A DNA stretch of 27,856 bases from Candidatus Woesearchaeota archaeon (GCA_019322375.1 JAHWIP010000047.1:1-27856); one strand, 5' to 3'. Counted from the first letter of the stretch, positions 9,401 through 16,523 are shown. The notes: a model not told the origin generated them from the sequence alone. Translations and numbers: made by a program.

Positions 9401-12400
9401 GCTATTAGTTATGGTAATGTTCATGCACCTGTCAAAGGAAGTGTTAGCCCAATCTGTTTCCTCTTCAGCTGCAGCTCCTTTTCTTATCTCTCCTCCGCTC
9501 TTAACCTCAAAAGTACACCCGCTGTTAATGGTTATGTACTGACTTGTTGAAGTAAAAGTAAAATTAGCAGAGAGCTTTACATGCCCTGAATCATTAGTAG
9601 TCAAATTAGCAGGAACATCCTGGTCAGTGGCCCAGTCACAATTATGAGAGCAGTTCACACTCCAATCACCAGAAGCAGGGGCTGTGCAACTACTTCCTTC
9701 AGAGGTTGTAAAGCTATAAGGCCCTGATATGTTGCAGTTTCCACTTGCATCACAACTTGTAACATTATAATAATAAACAGTATTAACACTTAATCCGCTT
9801 AGGGAAACATTATGGGCTGTTATAAAATCAGAATGAGTTGATGTTCCATCACCAAGAGCAGTAGTTGTTCCATAACTAACACTGCCATTAGCTTCTTCAT
9901 CAGTAGTCCAGTTAACCTTGGCACTAGTGATGTTAATGCTCCAATTAACAACACTGGTTATTGCAGGTGCTGTTGTGTCAATCTCAATGTTAAGAACATC
10001 ACTATTGCCAGTGTTGCTGGAATTATCAGTGCAGGAAATATTAACACTGTAATTGCCATCACTTAAACTGGTGTTAACAGTCAGGGTTGTCTGAGTATTA
10101 TTATTTATATCTGTTGTATAATTATAAGCTGTGCTATCAAAGTATAATGTACAATTAGCAGTACCACTTCTACTGTCAGTGAAATTGAAATCAACACTAG
10201 GTGTATTGCTAGTAGTTACAGTATTATTAAGGCTGGTGTTGATATTAACAACAGGAGCAGTAGTATCCCCTTCTGTTGGTTGTTCTTCCTCATCCCCATA
10301 ACTAACATAATCAGAGTGGTTAGCAATCATGTAATAAGTCATATTTATCCAGTTAGCACTTCTTGATGTGTTTGAGACACGGACTTCGTCAATTGTACCA
10401 TTAAAATAACTTCCATAGACCTCTGTCACTGCTGAATAAGCTATTCTTCTGGGTTGGTTCACGATTAGATTAGCTGGACCAAAGTTACCTTCTGAAGAGC
10501 CTGAAGCTTCTGATACTCCATTAATATACAAGGCTCCATTTTCATTTAATTCTGAGAAATTATAAGTACCTACCACATAGTACCAATTACCATCTGTTAC
10601 TGTTGTTGTGCTTGTTAGTTCATCATCCCAAGGTCCAAATGAATAATTTCCACTCTTAGGGCTTGCTTCTACTATATACCATTCAGCTTTTCCACCAGTA
10701 TCAAAATCAACTTTTAGCATTCCTCTAGGATTCCAACTACCATCTATCATAGAGTAAATCATCATATCCTCTGCTCCTGCTGATGGTGAATTAATCCATG
10801 CTTCTACAGTTATAGAGCCGTTGAAAGGGATATCCAAGCTGTTATCATCAGCTATATTTATATAATTACTCCCATTAAAGTCATCAGCACCATCTATTCT
10901 TCCAGATGGATTAAAGGTTACATCACCATTTTCTGTTCCATTATTCTCATTACTGGTTGAGTCTGTTGCATTTACTTCTGTCATGTGCCATACCCCCATG
11001 TAGTTGCTGTCCCACACTCCTGTTGGGTTTTCTCCGCTGCCCACTCCTGTATTATTCTTGTAATAAACTGAGATCGTAGTTCCAGCTCCTGGCAGGCTTG
11101 GTATTCTTGCCCATATATGTGCTCTTGTGCTTGTTGTGTAGTTCTCTATCTCATAGTCTAATCCTGTTCCACCATTATTACAGGGTGCGTTGTGAAATCT
11201 TATGTCATCAAAGTCTGCCTGCATGTCATTGTCATAAGTCAGATTGATATAAGCTGGGAAGTCTGTCAGGGTTTCACTGCCACTATTGGTAATGGTTATA
11301 TTTTTGCACCTGTCAAAATCAGTGTCTGCCCAGCCTCCTGATTCTATCCATTCAATCACTTCCCATCTTCCTTTTGCATTGCCATCGTTCTCATCACGCT
11401 CTGCTTTTACCATAGTTGAATTGTAGAGTTTTAACTTTTGAAACCCTCTGTCCATATCACTACCAGTAATTTTTTTAAGAGGCATTACACCTGGCCTGCT
11501 GGTTATAACATTCCAGGCCATTGCAAAACTAGTGTTCACCTCTGTTATGCTAGCATTTTTATTGGTGTCAAACTGAGCATATGACCAGTTTCCTCTTTGC
11601 ACATATTCATCTCCTGAAAAGGAGATTACAAACACATTAATACCATCTATTGGTGATTGGTCATCATATCGTTCCACTTTAATTAAAGTACTATTATATA
11701 AGTAAACTTCAATATTACCATCATTACAATCATCATCTCCTATCTGGGTATAATATGAAGCTATTAGAAAAGTCTTATTCATTACCACTGTATTAATACT
11801 AATATTTGTATTATTTGTACCACCTGCCATACTAAAGCTTATATTTTGAACACTGAACTCTGAGCCTATTGCCTCAAATACATAGTAGTGTCCTTCAATC
11901 TCTCCATCATTTGCCTGTCTTTGCCAAGATAGAGTATCATCTGCGCTGAACCAGCCCATAACAGTGCTGTGATCAAATGTACTACTTGAGTTTGGATTCT
12001 TAAAGTAGAAAGTCATGGCTGCTCTGGATTGGTTTACACTTGTTATTGTGTCTGTGTCTGTGGTGCCTGTGAAACTTATTTCTCCTTGTTGGACTTTAAC
12101 CACGTTTGGGTCAAATTCAACTATGAAGATTCCAAGAGTAATGTTTCCTGTGGAGTTGGGTCTTGTTGCTGTTATGTTTGTGCCTCCTTCAAAGTATATA
12201 TCAGCAAGATAGTAGTATGCAAAATCATCAGCTCCTGTTCCCATTTGGGTGGCAAAAGGAACACAGTGACTTGTATTCTGGCTTTTTGTTAATGCTGTTG
12301 TGTTGGTTGTAGTACCATTCTCTAAAAAGAGTTCAACATATTCAACAGACTTTACACTACCAACAGCATTTACAATATTTAAAGATAAGATAATAGCCAA

Positions 12401-12460
12401 TAAGAATAATATCAATTTAAAAACAGGCTGAGAGCTGGCTCTACAAGAAAAAGGATTCAT
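6404..12460 (-). CDS. Giant secreted protein with four DUF2341-LamG cassettes
   Basis: A cell-surface protein of about 2,020 residues, probably for glycan binding or adhesion. Residue numbers here count from an in-frame ATG at 12523. Signal peptide h-region 37-50 (LILFLLAIILSLNI); three tandem beta-rich modules at about 130-395 sharing an N-x-S/T-F...(K/Q)VER-type pattern; DUF2341 modules (DFDRC-NITIT ... DIRFYN ... RAHIWARIPSL ... NNTGVGSGENP) at about 397-510, 1024-1131, 1372-1480 and 1710-1816; each followed by a concanavalin-A-like LamG domain ending FNGTIDEVRVSNTSRS. An Ig-like and a fibronectin-type segment lie at 755-940. I chose ATG 12460: it gives a normal signal peptide and has a TATA-like TTTATAAT about 30 nt upstream, inside the extra 21 codons of the longer frame. 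No C-terminal membrane anchor, PGF-type motif or dockerin is visible. Confidence 0.85.
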   Translation of the reverse strand: MNPFSCRASSQPVFKLILFLLAIILSLNIVNAVGSVKSVEYVELFLENGTTTNTTALTKSQNTSHCVPFATQMGTGADDFAYYYLADIYFEGGTNITATRPNSTGNITLGIFIVEFDPNVVKVQQGEISFTGTTDTDTITSVNQSRAAMTFYFKNPNSSSTFDHSTVMGWFSADDTLSWQRQANDGEIEGHYYVFEAIGSEFSVQNISFSMAGGTNNTNISINTVVMNKTFLIASYYTQIGDDDCNDGNIEVYLYNSTLIKVERYDDQSPIDGINVFVISFSGDEYVQRGNWSYAQFDTNKNASITEVNTSFAMAWNVITSRPGVMPLKKITGSDMDRGFQKLKLYNSTMVKAERDENDGNAKGRWEVIEWIESGGWADTDFDRCKNITITNSGSETLTDFPAYINLTYDNDMQADFDDIRFHNAPCNNGGTGLDYEIENYTTSTRAHIWARIPSLPGAGTTISVYYKNNTGVGSGENPTGVWDSNYMGVWHMTEVNATDSTSNENNGTENGDVTFNPSGRIDGADDFNGSNYINIADDNSLDIPFNGSITVEAWINSPSAGAEDMMIYSMIDGSWNPRGMLKVDFDTGGKAEWYIVEASPKSGNYSFGPWDDELTSTTTVTDGNWYYVVGTYNFSELNENGALYINGVSEASGSSEGNFGPANLIVNQPRRIAYSAVTEVYGSYFNGTIDEVRVSNTSRSANWINMTYYMIANHSDYVSYGDEEEQPTEGDTTAPVVNINTSLNNTVTTSNTPSVDFNFTDSRSGTANCTLYFDSTAYNYTTDINNNTQTTLTVNTSLSDGNYSVNISCTDNSSNTGNSDVLNIEIDTTAPAITSVVNWSINITSAKVNWTTDEEANGSVSYGTTTALGDGTSTHSDFITAHNVSLSGLSVNTVYYYNVTSCDASGNCNISGPYSFTTSEGSSCTAPASGDWSVNCSHNCDWATDQDVPANLTTNDSGHVKLSANFTFTSTSQYITINSGCTFEVKSGGEIRKGAAAEEETDWANTSFDRCMNITITNSGAETLTNFPAYINLTHDNDMQADFTDIRFYNASCKNGGTALDYEIENYTASTRAHIWVRIPSLTSSGTTISVYYKNNTGVGSGENPTGVWDSNYLMVQHMIDLNTTAINDSTSTGIIGTKEVANNPDEVEGKIAQAQDFDATAEYIDLSQDDIFNWTPVDENRTFSVWFYPKAAPQVNNDYFSFLLGMNSGTATNHFSYTWYLYDGTNYSMCAIWESDFGGFAGYFYSEWSPALNQWYKLDFVASTAGNNEIYIDGVSQSATNVSWDDNTQIDPDVRQIGEDYEDHVALGYVDELRWSDNVRSADWINMSYQIVANQDSFVSFDDEELRVGWANDSFDRCMNITITNGGSETLTNFPAYINLTHDSDMLSDFKDIRFYDEACSEGGTELDYEIENYTSSTRAHIWARIPSLTSSGKTISIYYNNNTGVGSGENPSGVWDRFYKAVYHMTEINVTDSTSNQNNGTESGGVTHKPDKRIDGTNQFDGSNDFINISDSTSLDINVTLTISAWIYKNSTRAGDYDGIVGKGNEDGVDVWAYTITAFDDELDFLIHSDGDYRESLTNAANLQTHTWYYVAVTYNDSANNVSFYINGQYEGLGADAASGFSIEHNNYPLVIGDIYGWPGHDYNGTIDEVRVSNTSRSANWINQSYLMMNNQSDFVSFDDEELRTPWADSKLDRCMNITITNSGGETLTNFPAYINLTHDNDMQADFDDIRFYNESCNNSGIALDYEIENYTYSTRAHVWVKIPSLTSSGITISVYYDNNSGISNGEDPSGVWSNNYSAVWHMSEVNATDSTGAGNNGTEIGGVSQITGKIDGANDFDTTNFINVTGYNIPNETGQRTVMGWVKLNDKFSNDTARLIMRNTDLSGGDKGISWVYRNDNFIAYVINGTAYRCTDTMLSSPADDTWYHITMVHDNTNLYYYINGTHVDTQLCEGSKKNTNGLRFATYNEDSGGRKFNGTLDEFRISNVTRSANWINQSYLLMYNQSGYVSTSNEVAK
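7076..7396 (-). repeat. DUF2341 repeat unit 4 of giant surface protein
   Basis: This coding repeat matches the units at 8084-8410, 9131-9454 and 10994-11335 over most of its length at the DNA as well as the protein level. The strongest conservation is at the strands RAHIWARIPSLTSSG and ETLTNFPAYINLTHD. Spacing between the last three units is about 1 kb, the length of one DUF2341-LamG cassette. Confidence 0.8.
8084..8410 (-). repeat. DUF2341 repeat unit 3 of giant surface protein
   Basis: Third coding copy of the DUF2341 module. It carries the shared strands ETLTNFPAYINLTHD, IRFYDEACSEGGTELDYEIE and RAHIWARIPSLTSSG and is followed by its own LamG domain at about 7406-8083. Confidence 0.8.
9131..9454 (-). 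repeat. DUF2341 repeat unit 2 of giant surface protein
   Basis: Second coding copy of the DUF2341 module (FDRCMNITITNSGAETLTNF, IRFYNASCKNGG). Its LamG domain (about 8420-9130) is the most diverged of the four, lacking the FNGTIDEVRVSNTSRS ending and reading LGYVDELRWSDNVRSA instead. Confidence 0.8.
10994..11335 (-). repeat. DUF2341 repeat unit 1 of giant surface protein
   Basis: N-terminal-most copy of the DUF2341 module (FDRCKNITITNSGSETLTDF, IRFHNAPCNNGG). It is separated from unit 2 by its LamG domain plus an Ig-like and a fibronectin-type segment, which explains the wider spacing to the next copy. Confidence 0.8.
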
Positions 12461-12488
12461 AGTTGGAGAGCTAGACCTAATTAATGTA

Positions 12489-12496
12489 TTATAAAA
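12489..12496 (-). promoter_or_regulatory. TATA-like element before the giant surface gene
   Basis: Read on the minus strand this is TTTATAAT, about 30 nt before ATG 12460, the spacing expected for a leaderless archaeal transcript. It falls inside the optional first 21 codons, which argues for the shorter start. Confidence 0.4.
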
Positions 12497-12612
12497 TCTT
12501 AGATCTAAGATTCCTCTTCTCATAGCTCTTCAACTCTCAACCTAAAAATTTTTTTGTAAATCTAATCACAAAATGTGAACATGAATTTGAATATGGATTT
12601 CTGAAATTATTC

Positions 12613-14205
12613 TTAACTAACCTTAATTATCAAACTACTACCATTCCAGTAAATATAGCCATCACAATCATCTCCAAAGCAGTGATATAGATTGTCGTTC
12701 TGGGAGATGTTGCCTTCAACATGAAGAGATGAGTTAGGGCTGGTTGTGCCGATGCCTACATTGCCACTGTCTTTTATGCTCATCATAACGCTTCCAGTTG
12801 CATTTATGAATGTGATATCAGAGTTTCCTGAGATGTTATGTGCGTATAAGGTTCCTGTTATGTTTGCGTTTCCTGCCACTGTCAGTTCATGCGTGGGTGT
12901 TGCTGTTCCTATTCCTATTCTGTCATTAGTATCATCTATATGCAGGGCTGTGCTTCCAAATGTATAATTGCCTGTTGTTGTGTCTCCGCCAAGGAGCAGG
13001 TATAAATCATCTATTTGTGTTTCTCCCAAGCAGTCTGAACAGTTCACGTCTATGACTACAGGGTTAGGGTATGTTCCTGAGAGATTGCCTCCTGCTGCTG
13101 TTCCATTAAGATTAGTGTCTCTGTTGTCTATTGTGCTATTCAGTTTTGTTTCATTGACTTTTAGTATGTTGGTGTCATTATATAGGTATAAGCTTCCTGT
13201 TATGTTCCACCAGGTGTCTGAACTGCTTCCTGCTTTTGCATCTATTGTATCGTTTAATTTGCTTTCATTAAATCTTAGGCTTACTATTCCTGTTGCACTT
13301 CCATTATAAATGTATATATCCTGGGTGTTAACTGCTGTTATGTCTCCGTCTCCTACTCCTGCGCTACTTAGGCATTTGTCTCCTTCTATGCATATGTCGT
13401 TTCCTGAAGTTACGTTTAGGTCTCCGGGGTTGCTGTAGTTAATGTATGCTACTAATGAACAGCTTCCTGAACCTGAGCAGTTGCCTGCTCCTGTTGTTGC
13501 TTGGCTTAGGCATTTGTCTCCTTCTATGCATATGTCGTTTCCTGAAGTTACGTTTAGGTCTCCGGGGTTGCTGTAGTTAATGTATGCTACTAATGAACAG
13601 CTTCCTGAACCTGAGCAGTTGCCTACGCTGGCGCCTGTAGTTGACCAGCCGCAGTCACTCTCAGAGGCATTGCATAATAATTGGTTGCCCCAGTACAGGT
13701 CTGAGCTTGCTGCACCTCCTGATGCGCTTGTGTTTAACACATCAGTACCGCTGCCCAAGTACAAAGCTCCTGTTATGTTTATGTTTACACTGTCCGAGCC
13801 GTCTCCTAAGAACACTGTGCTAGCTGTCCCGCTAAGAGTGTTAACATAGATATTTGCTCCGCTTTGGATTGATATGCCTCCTCCGTTTATACCTATGATT
13901 CTGTTATTTGTACCTGTTTCAACATCGTCTCCTCTTAGGTCAAGGGCTACCCCTGAAAAAATTATGTCATCAATAGTTGCATTGCCAGTAACATTAAAAC
14001 TGCCGTTTAACTCACTATCTCCTTGTTCTTCTATGTATAATGTATCGTGTCCAGGGTCATTCTGCGCTAATACAGATGATGTTAATGTTATTAGGATTAT
14101 CAGGAGAATGCTCATGAAAAATGCTTTTTTCCAAATAATTTTTTTTCTTTTATTTTTCTTTTTTTCAAGAAAAATATTCAAAATTTCTAATTTTGTTTTT
14201 TTCAT
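12613..14205 (-). CDS. Fibre-like secreted surface protein with tail-fibre-type repeats
   Basis: A 530-residue protein with a long basic N-region (KKKNKRKKIIWKK), a hydrophobic signal or anchor (about 31-47, ending SSVLAQ) and a beta-rich body dense in N-x-S/T sequons. It carries a perfect 40-residue duplication (196-235 and 242-281, with GSGSCSLVAYINYSNPGDLN). Two tail-fibre-like motifs, IGIGTATPTHELTVAGNANI and VGIGTTSPNSSLHVEGNI (about 430-500), are the kind found before S74-type chaperone domains of phage tail fibres, but no S74 peptidase follows. The C-terminus has a small Cys pair (CFGDDC) and WNGSSLIIKVS. Its ATG overlaps the TGA of the upstream membrane protein (ATGA), so translation is coupled and the two proteins probably act together. 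Function as adhesin or fibre is inferred. Confidence 0.75.
   Translation of the reverse strand: MKKTKLEILNIFLEKKKNKRKKIIWKKAFFMSILLIILITLTSSVLAQNDPGHDTLYIEEQGDSELNGSFNVTGNATIDDIIFSGVALDLRGDDVETGTNNRIIGINGGGISIQSGANIYVNTLSGTASTVFLGDGSDSVNINITGALYLGSGTDVLNTSASGGAASSDLYWGNQLLCNASESDCGWSTTGASVGNCSGSGSCSLVAYINYSNPGDLNVTSGNDICIEGDKCLSQATTGAGNCSGSGSCSLVAYINYSNPGDLNVTSGNDICIEGDKCLSSAGVGDGDITAVNTQDIYIYNGSATGIVSLRFNESKLNDTIDAKAGSSSDTWWNITGSLYLYNDTNILKVNETKLNSTIDNRDTNLNGTAAGGNLSGTYPNPVVIDVNCSDCLGETQIDDLYLLLGGDTTTGNYTFGSTALHIDDTNDRIGIGTATPTHELTVAGNANITGTLYAHNISGNSDITFINATGSVMMSIKDSGNVGIGTTSPNSSLHVEGNISQNDNLYHCFGDDCDGYIYWNGSSLIIKVS
13367..13624 (-). repeat. Perfect 120-bp tandem duplication inside the fibre gene
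   Basis: Bases 13367-13486 and 13505-13624 are identical over 120 bp (period 138 bp = 46 codons), separated by an 18-bp diverged spacer. The exact identity, including third codon positions, points to a recent duplication or ongoing gene conversion. Confidence 0.95.
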
Positions 14206-16115
14206 TCTAGTTTATCCCTTTGCTGAATTAGGTTTCCTTTTAGGTGCAGGTCCCCTGTTCTTCTGTCAATGTATGCCAGGTTTACATTCCTCTTGTTCTG
14301 CACCACAAAGGCGTTTCTTGTCGGGCTTAGGAAGAAGTCTTCTTCATAGAGCTGTCCTATTATGTATAAGTTTCCTGTGTCTGAATCTATCCATGCTACT
14401 GGCACATATTCATAATCAGTGTTTCTCTCAGTGACCCTGAAGTCATTTGTTCCTGGGCTCATTGTTGAGTTCTCAAAGAGCTGTCCTGTAATTATCATGT
14501 TTCCTAAGGGGGTTATTCTTGCAGCATTACCTCTCTTAGGGTTACTTAAGAACACGCTTTCAAGCACAAAGTATTTTTCTTCTGTTCCTTCTATGCATTC
14601 CAATGGCCTCATGTTTGGGTTTGGATGGACGCATGGGTCTATTAAGGTGTATGTTTTTGTGGGTGGAGTTATGGTTTCATTTGCAGGGGTTGTTGTGTTT
14701 GTTTCGTTGGTTGTGATATTTGTTGTTGGAGTTATGTTGATGGTTTGATTGATGGTTGCATTTGTTTCTATGATTGTTATCTGGAATGTGTTGCTGGTTA
14801 CTAGTTTGTCTCCGTCTGTTGCATAGATGTATGCTGTGTAGATGCCTGGTGTTTTTGAATTTATGGTTAGGGTTTCTTGTTCTATGGGTGTGTTTATTTC
14901 TGTTATTTCATTTATATCATAGACTACCAGGTCTTCATCAGGGTCTGAGAAGTAGTTGTCCAGGTTTAGGATTGCTGTCTGGCTTGTGGTTATGCTTATG
15001 TCTGGTATTGTTTTGATTTGTGTTGGCGCAGAATTTTCTTTGCTCTGAACCACTGTTATTTCTGTTATGGTTAGTGAGGAATCTTCTTCCAACTCAACAA
15101 GCAGGATTGGATAGCTGGTTTCTATTAGATTGCATGTGTCTACACAAACATTCGCAAATACATATCCTTCTTCACTTATATTAGTGGTTTCATTAATAGT
15201 TGCATTACCAGTTGCATTACTAGTTTCATTTATGGTTTGATTTATAGTCTTGTTTATGCTTTCATTCTCAGTTACATTAATACTTTTATTTGTGCTGGCG
15301 TTAACAGTCACATTAATTACTGTGAAATTAGTTTCTAGTCTGAGTATATCATCAGGCAATACTATTAAGGCTATGGCTTGGTGTTCTCCTGGTTGTGATG
15401 CCAGGTATGTGTTGTCTTCCAGCCTGTGTGTTTCTTCTTCATAAGCAACATATACTGATTTGTTCTCTGCTTCTGGAGTTACGCTTGTATATATTATTTC
15501 TCCTAGTGCATATTCTGTTTTATCAGTTGTTAAGATGTATTCTGGTGCTGGTTCTTCTCCTATTGCCAGCCCTGTTATCAGGCTTTGTTCTTCTGCTGGC
15601 TTGTTTACATCTGCTACCAGGTATTCAATATCATTTATTCTTAGCTTTATTTTTGCACCTGTCCCTGTTAATTCTCCGCTTATTTTCAGGCTTGTAATAT
15701 TAGTTATGTTTAGCTGGGTTTCTGTGTTGTGCTCAAACACTCTGCCATATTCTATTATTTCTTGTATTTCTTTTGTTGCAGTTGTATAGCCTGTTAATGC
15801 CTCTGGATTAGTGTAGATTATTCCTATGATTGCCATTATTATCAGGACTATTGCTGCTGCAGAAATCGTTATTGTTGTTTTTCTTTTCTTATTCTGGTTT
15901 CTGTCTTGCAGCTTCTTTTTTTCAAGGAGCAGTTTCTGGTCAATGTAATTGATTAATTCCTCTTTGCTCTTGCCTCCTAGTTTTTCATTGAGCACCACAT
16001 GGTATTCTATTCCGTCCATTTCTTTTATTCTGAGTTTTTCATCCAGTTCATTCGTAAATCTGATTATCTCGCTCCTGGTTCTTTCAAGTTCCTTTATTCT
16101 GTCTTCATAACTCAT
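14202..16115 (-). CDS. Single-pass membrane surface protein with cytoplasmic coiled-coil head and sequon-rich stalk
   Basis: Residues 1-78 are charged and helical (KELERTRSEIIRFTNELDEK), predicted cytoplasmic because the lysine-rich KKLQDRNQNKKRK precedes the single membrane helix (about 80-101, ITISAAAIVLIIMAIIGIIY). Outside are beta domains, a first sequon ladder (about 263-313, 13 N-x-S/T), a cadherin/Ig-like module (about 360-450, NYFSDPDEDLVVYD), a second ladder (about 451-482, 7 sequons) and a C-terminal module with three related strand pairs (NMIITGQLFE, NLYIIGQLYE, DLHLKGNLIQ). It overlaps the HTH gene upstream and the fibre gene downstream by ATGA each time. Likely role: anchor or base that holds the fibre and links it to the cytoplasm (inference). 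No enzymatic motif was seen. Confidence 0.75.
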   Translation of the reverse strand: MSYEDRIKELERTRSEIIRFTNELDEKLRIKEMDGIEYHVVLNEKLGGKSKEELINYIDQKLLLEKKKLQDRNQNKKRKTTITISAAAIVLIIMAIIGIIYTNPEALTGYTTATKEIQEIIEYGRVFEHNTETQLNITNITSLKISGELTGTGAKIKLRINDIEYLVADVNKPAEEQSLITGLAIGEEPAPEYILTTDKTEYALGEIIYTSVTPEAENKSVYVAYEEETHRLEDNTYLASQPGEHQAIALIVLPDDILRLETNFTVINVTVNASTNKSINVTENESINKTINQTINETSNATGNATINETTNISEEGYVFANVCVDTCNLIETSYPILLVELEEDSSLTITEITVVQSKENSAPTQIKTIPDISITTSQTAILNLDNYFSDPDEDLVVYDINEITEINTPIEQETLTINSKTPGIYTAYIYATDGDKLVTSNTFQITIIETNATINQTINITPTTNITTNETNTTTPANETITPPTKTYTLIDPCVHPNPNMRPLECIEGTEEKYFVLESVFLSNPKRGNAARITPLGNMIITGQLFENSTMSPGTNDFRVTERNTDYEYVPVAWIDSDTGNLYIIGQLYEEDFFLSPTRNAFVVQNKRNVNLAYIDRRTGDLHLKGNLIQQRDKLE

Positions 16116-16294
16116 TTTATTCCTAGTTTTTTAGCTGTCTTCTGGGTTTCTTTTGCCTCATTTATCTTTCTAAGAGCATTTTTTTCAAAATGAGAAACTG
16201 CTGCCTGGCTTATGCCTAGTTTTTTGCTTACTTCTATCTGGGTGAGCTTCTTTGCTCTTAATTCTAGAACCTGTATTTCTTTCTGAGTAAGCAT
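16112..16294 (-). CDS. Tfx-like helix-turn-helix DNA-binding protein
   Basis: A 60-residue protein with the Tfx pattern: LTQKEIQVLELRAKKLTQIE (recognition of the LxxRxxGLTQxEIA type), SKKLGISQAAVSHFEKNALR and a short basic tail. Tfx of Methanothermobacter regulates the molybdenum formylmethanofuran dehydrogenase operon, so the family is transcriptional. The protein is HTH-only; many Tfx proteins carry a further C-terminal domain that is missing here. It is the first gene of the surface operon, its TGA overlapping the ATG of the membrane protein (ATGA). A TATA box and a 9-bp direct repeat lie just upstream, consistent with autoregulation. Confidence 0.8.
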   Translation of the reverse strand: MLTQKEIQVLELRAKKLTQIEVSKKLGISQAAVSHFEKNALRKINEAKETQKTAKKLGIK

Positions 16295-16306
16295 CTTATA
16301 AGCTTT

Positions 16307-16324
16307 CTAAGTTATCTAAGTTAT
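16307..16324 (-). promoter_or_regulatory. 9-bp direct repeat, candidate operator of the Tfx-like gene
   Basis: CTAAGTTAT occurs twice head to tail (16307-16315 and 16316-16324), between the TATA box and the start codon of the HTH gene. Its position across the expected transcription start suggests a repressor site, possibly for the HTH protein itself; this is inference. Confidence 0.45.
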
Positions 16325-16332
16325 TGTTATTA

Positions 16333-16342
16333 TATTTAAATA
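16333..16342 (-). promoter_or_regulatory. TATA box of the surface operon
   Basis: TATTTAAATA, a strong match to the archaeal box, with its centre about 44 nt before the HTH start. The predicted transcript start is around 16310, giving a short leader. Confidence 0.6.
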
Positions 16343-16443
16343 GTTTGGTTTTTGCAGGGGTTTCTATAACTATAATAATTTATAAAAGTTATTTTTATTA
16401 TATATAAATTTTGCGATTTGAATGCTTTGTATATTTAGAACAA

Positions 16444-16487
16444 CAAAATCCCATTTGGATTTTGGGTCCCAAAAACGCAGTTTTTGG
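16444..16487. other. Nested inverted repeats in the divergent intergenic region
   Basis: Three overlapping perfect hairpins are visible: CAAAATCC/GGATTTTG (16444-16451 with 16457-16464, 5-nt loop), TTTGGG/CCCAAA (16461-16466 with 16468-16473, 1-nt centre) and CCAAAAAC/GTTTTTGG (16469-16476 with 16480-16487, 3-nt loop). They lie directly upstream of the TYW1 TATA box and between two divergent promoters. Confidence 0.7.
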
Positions 16488-16492
16488 AAAAT

Positions 16493-16500
16493 CATAAATA
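16493..16500 (+). promoter_or_regulatory. TATA box of TYW1
   Basis: CATAAATA centred about 27 nt before the ATG at 16524, so the transcript is probably leaderless. No ribosome site precedes the ATG, which agrees. Confidence 0.5.
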
Positions 16501-16523
16501 CCCCCTAACAGAACCCCAAGGTA

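Noticed and set aside
11700..12250. Possible cohesin domain at the N-terminus of the giant surface protein (GIFIVEFDPNVVKVQQGEIS resembles the cohesin FDP strand).
   Set aside because: The segment is the first of three related tandem modules with a different strand pattern (N-x-S-x-A-M-T-F-Y-F ... LSWQRQ), typical of DUF2341-associated surface proteins. Only one short strand looks cohesin-like.
12613..14205. Prophage tail-fibre gene, because of IGIGT...P...L-V-G motifs.
   Set aside because: There are no other phage genes nearby, no S74 chaperone domain, and translation is coupled to a cellular membrane anchor; a cellular surface protein is more likely.
13874..14434. A 186-codon plus-strand open frame spanning the end of the anchor gene and start of the fibre gene.
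   Set aside because: It is antisense to two well-supported coding regions, has no promoter or ribosome site, and its Phe/Leu-rich stretch comes from the Lys-rich N-terminus on the other strand.
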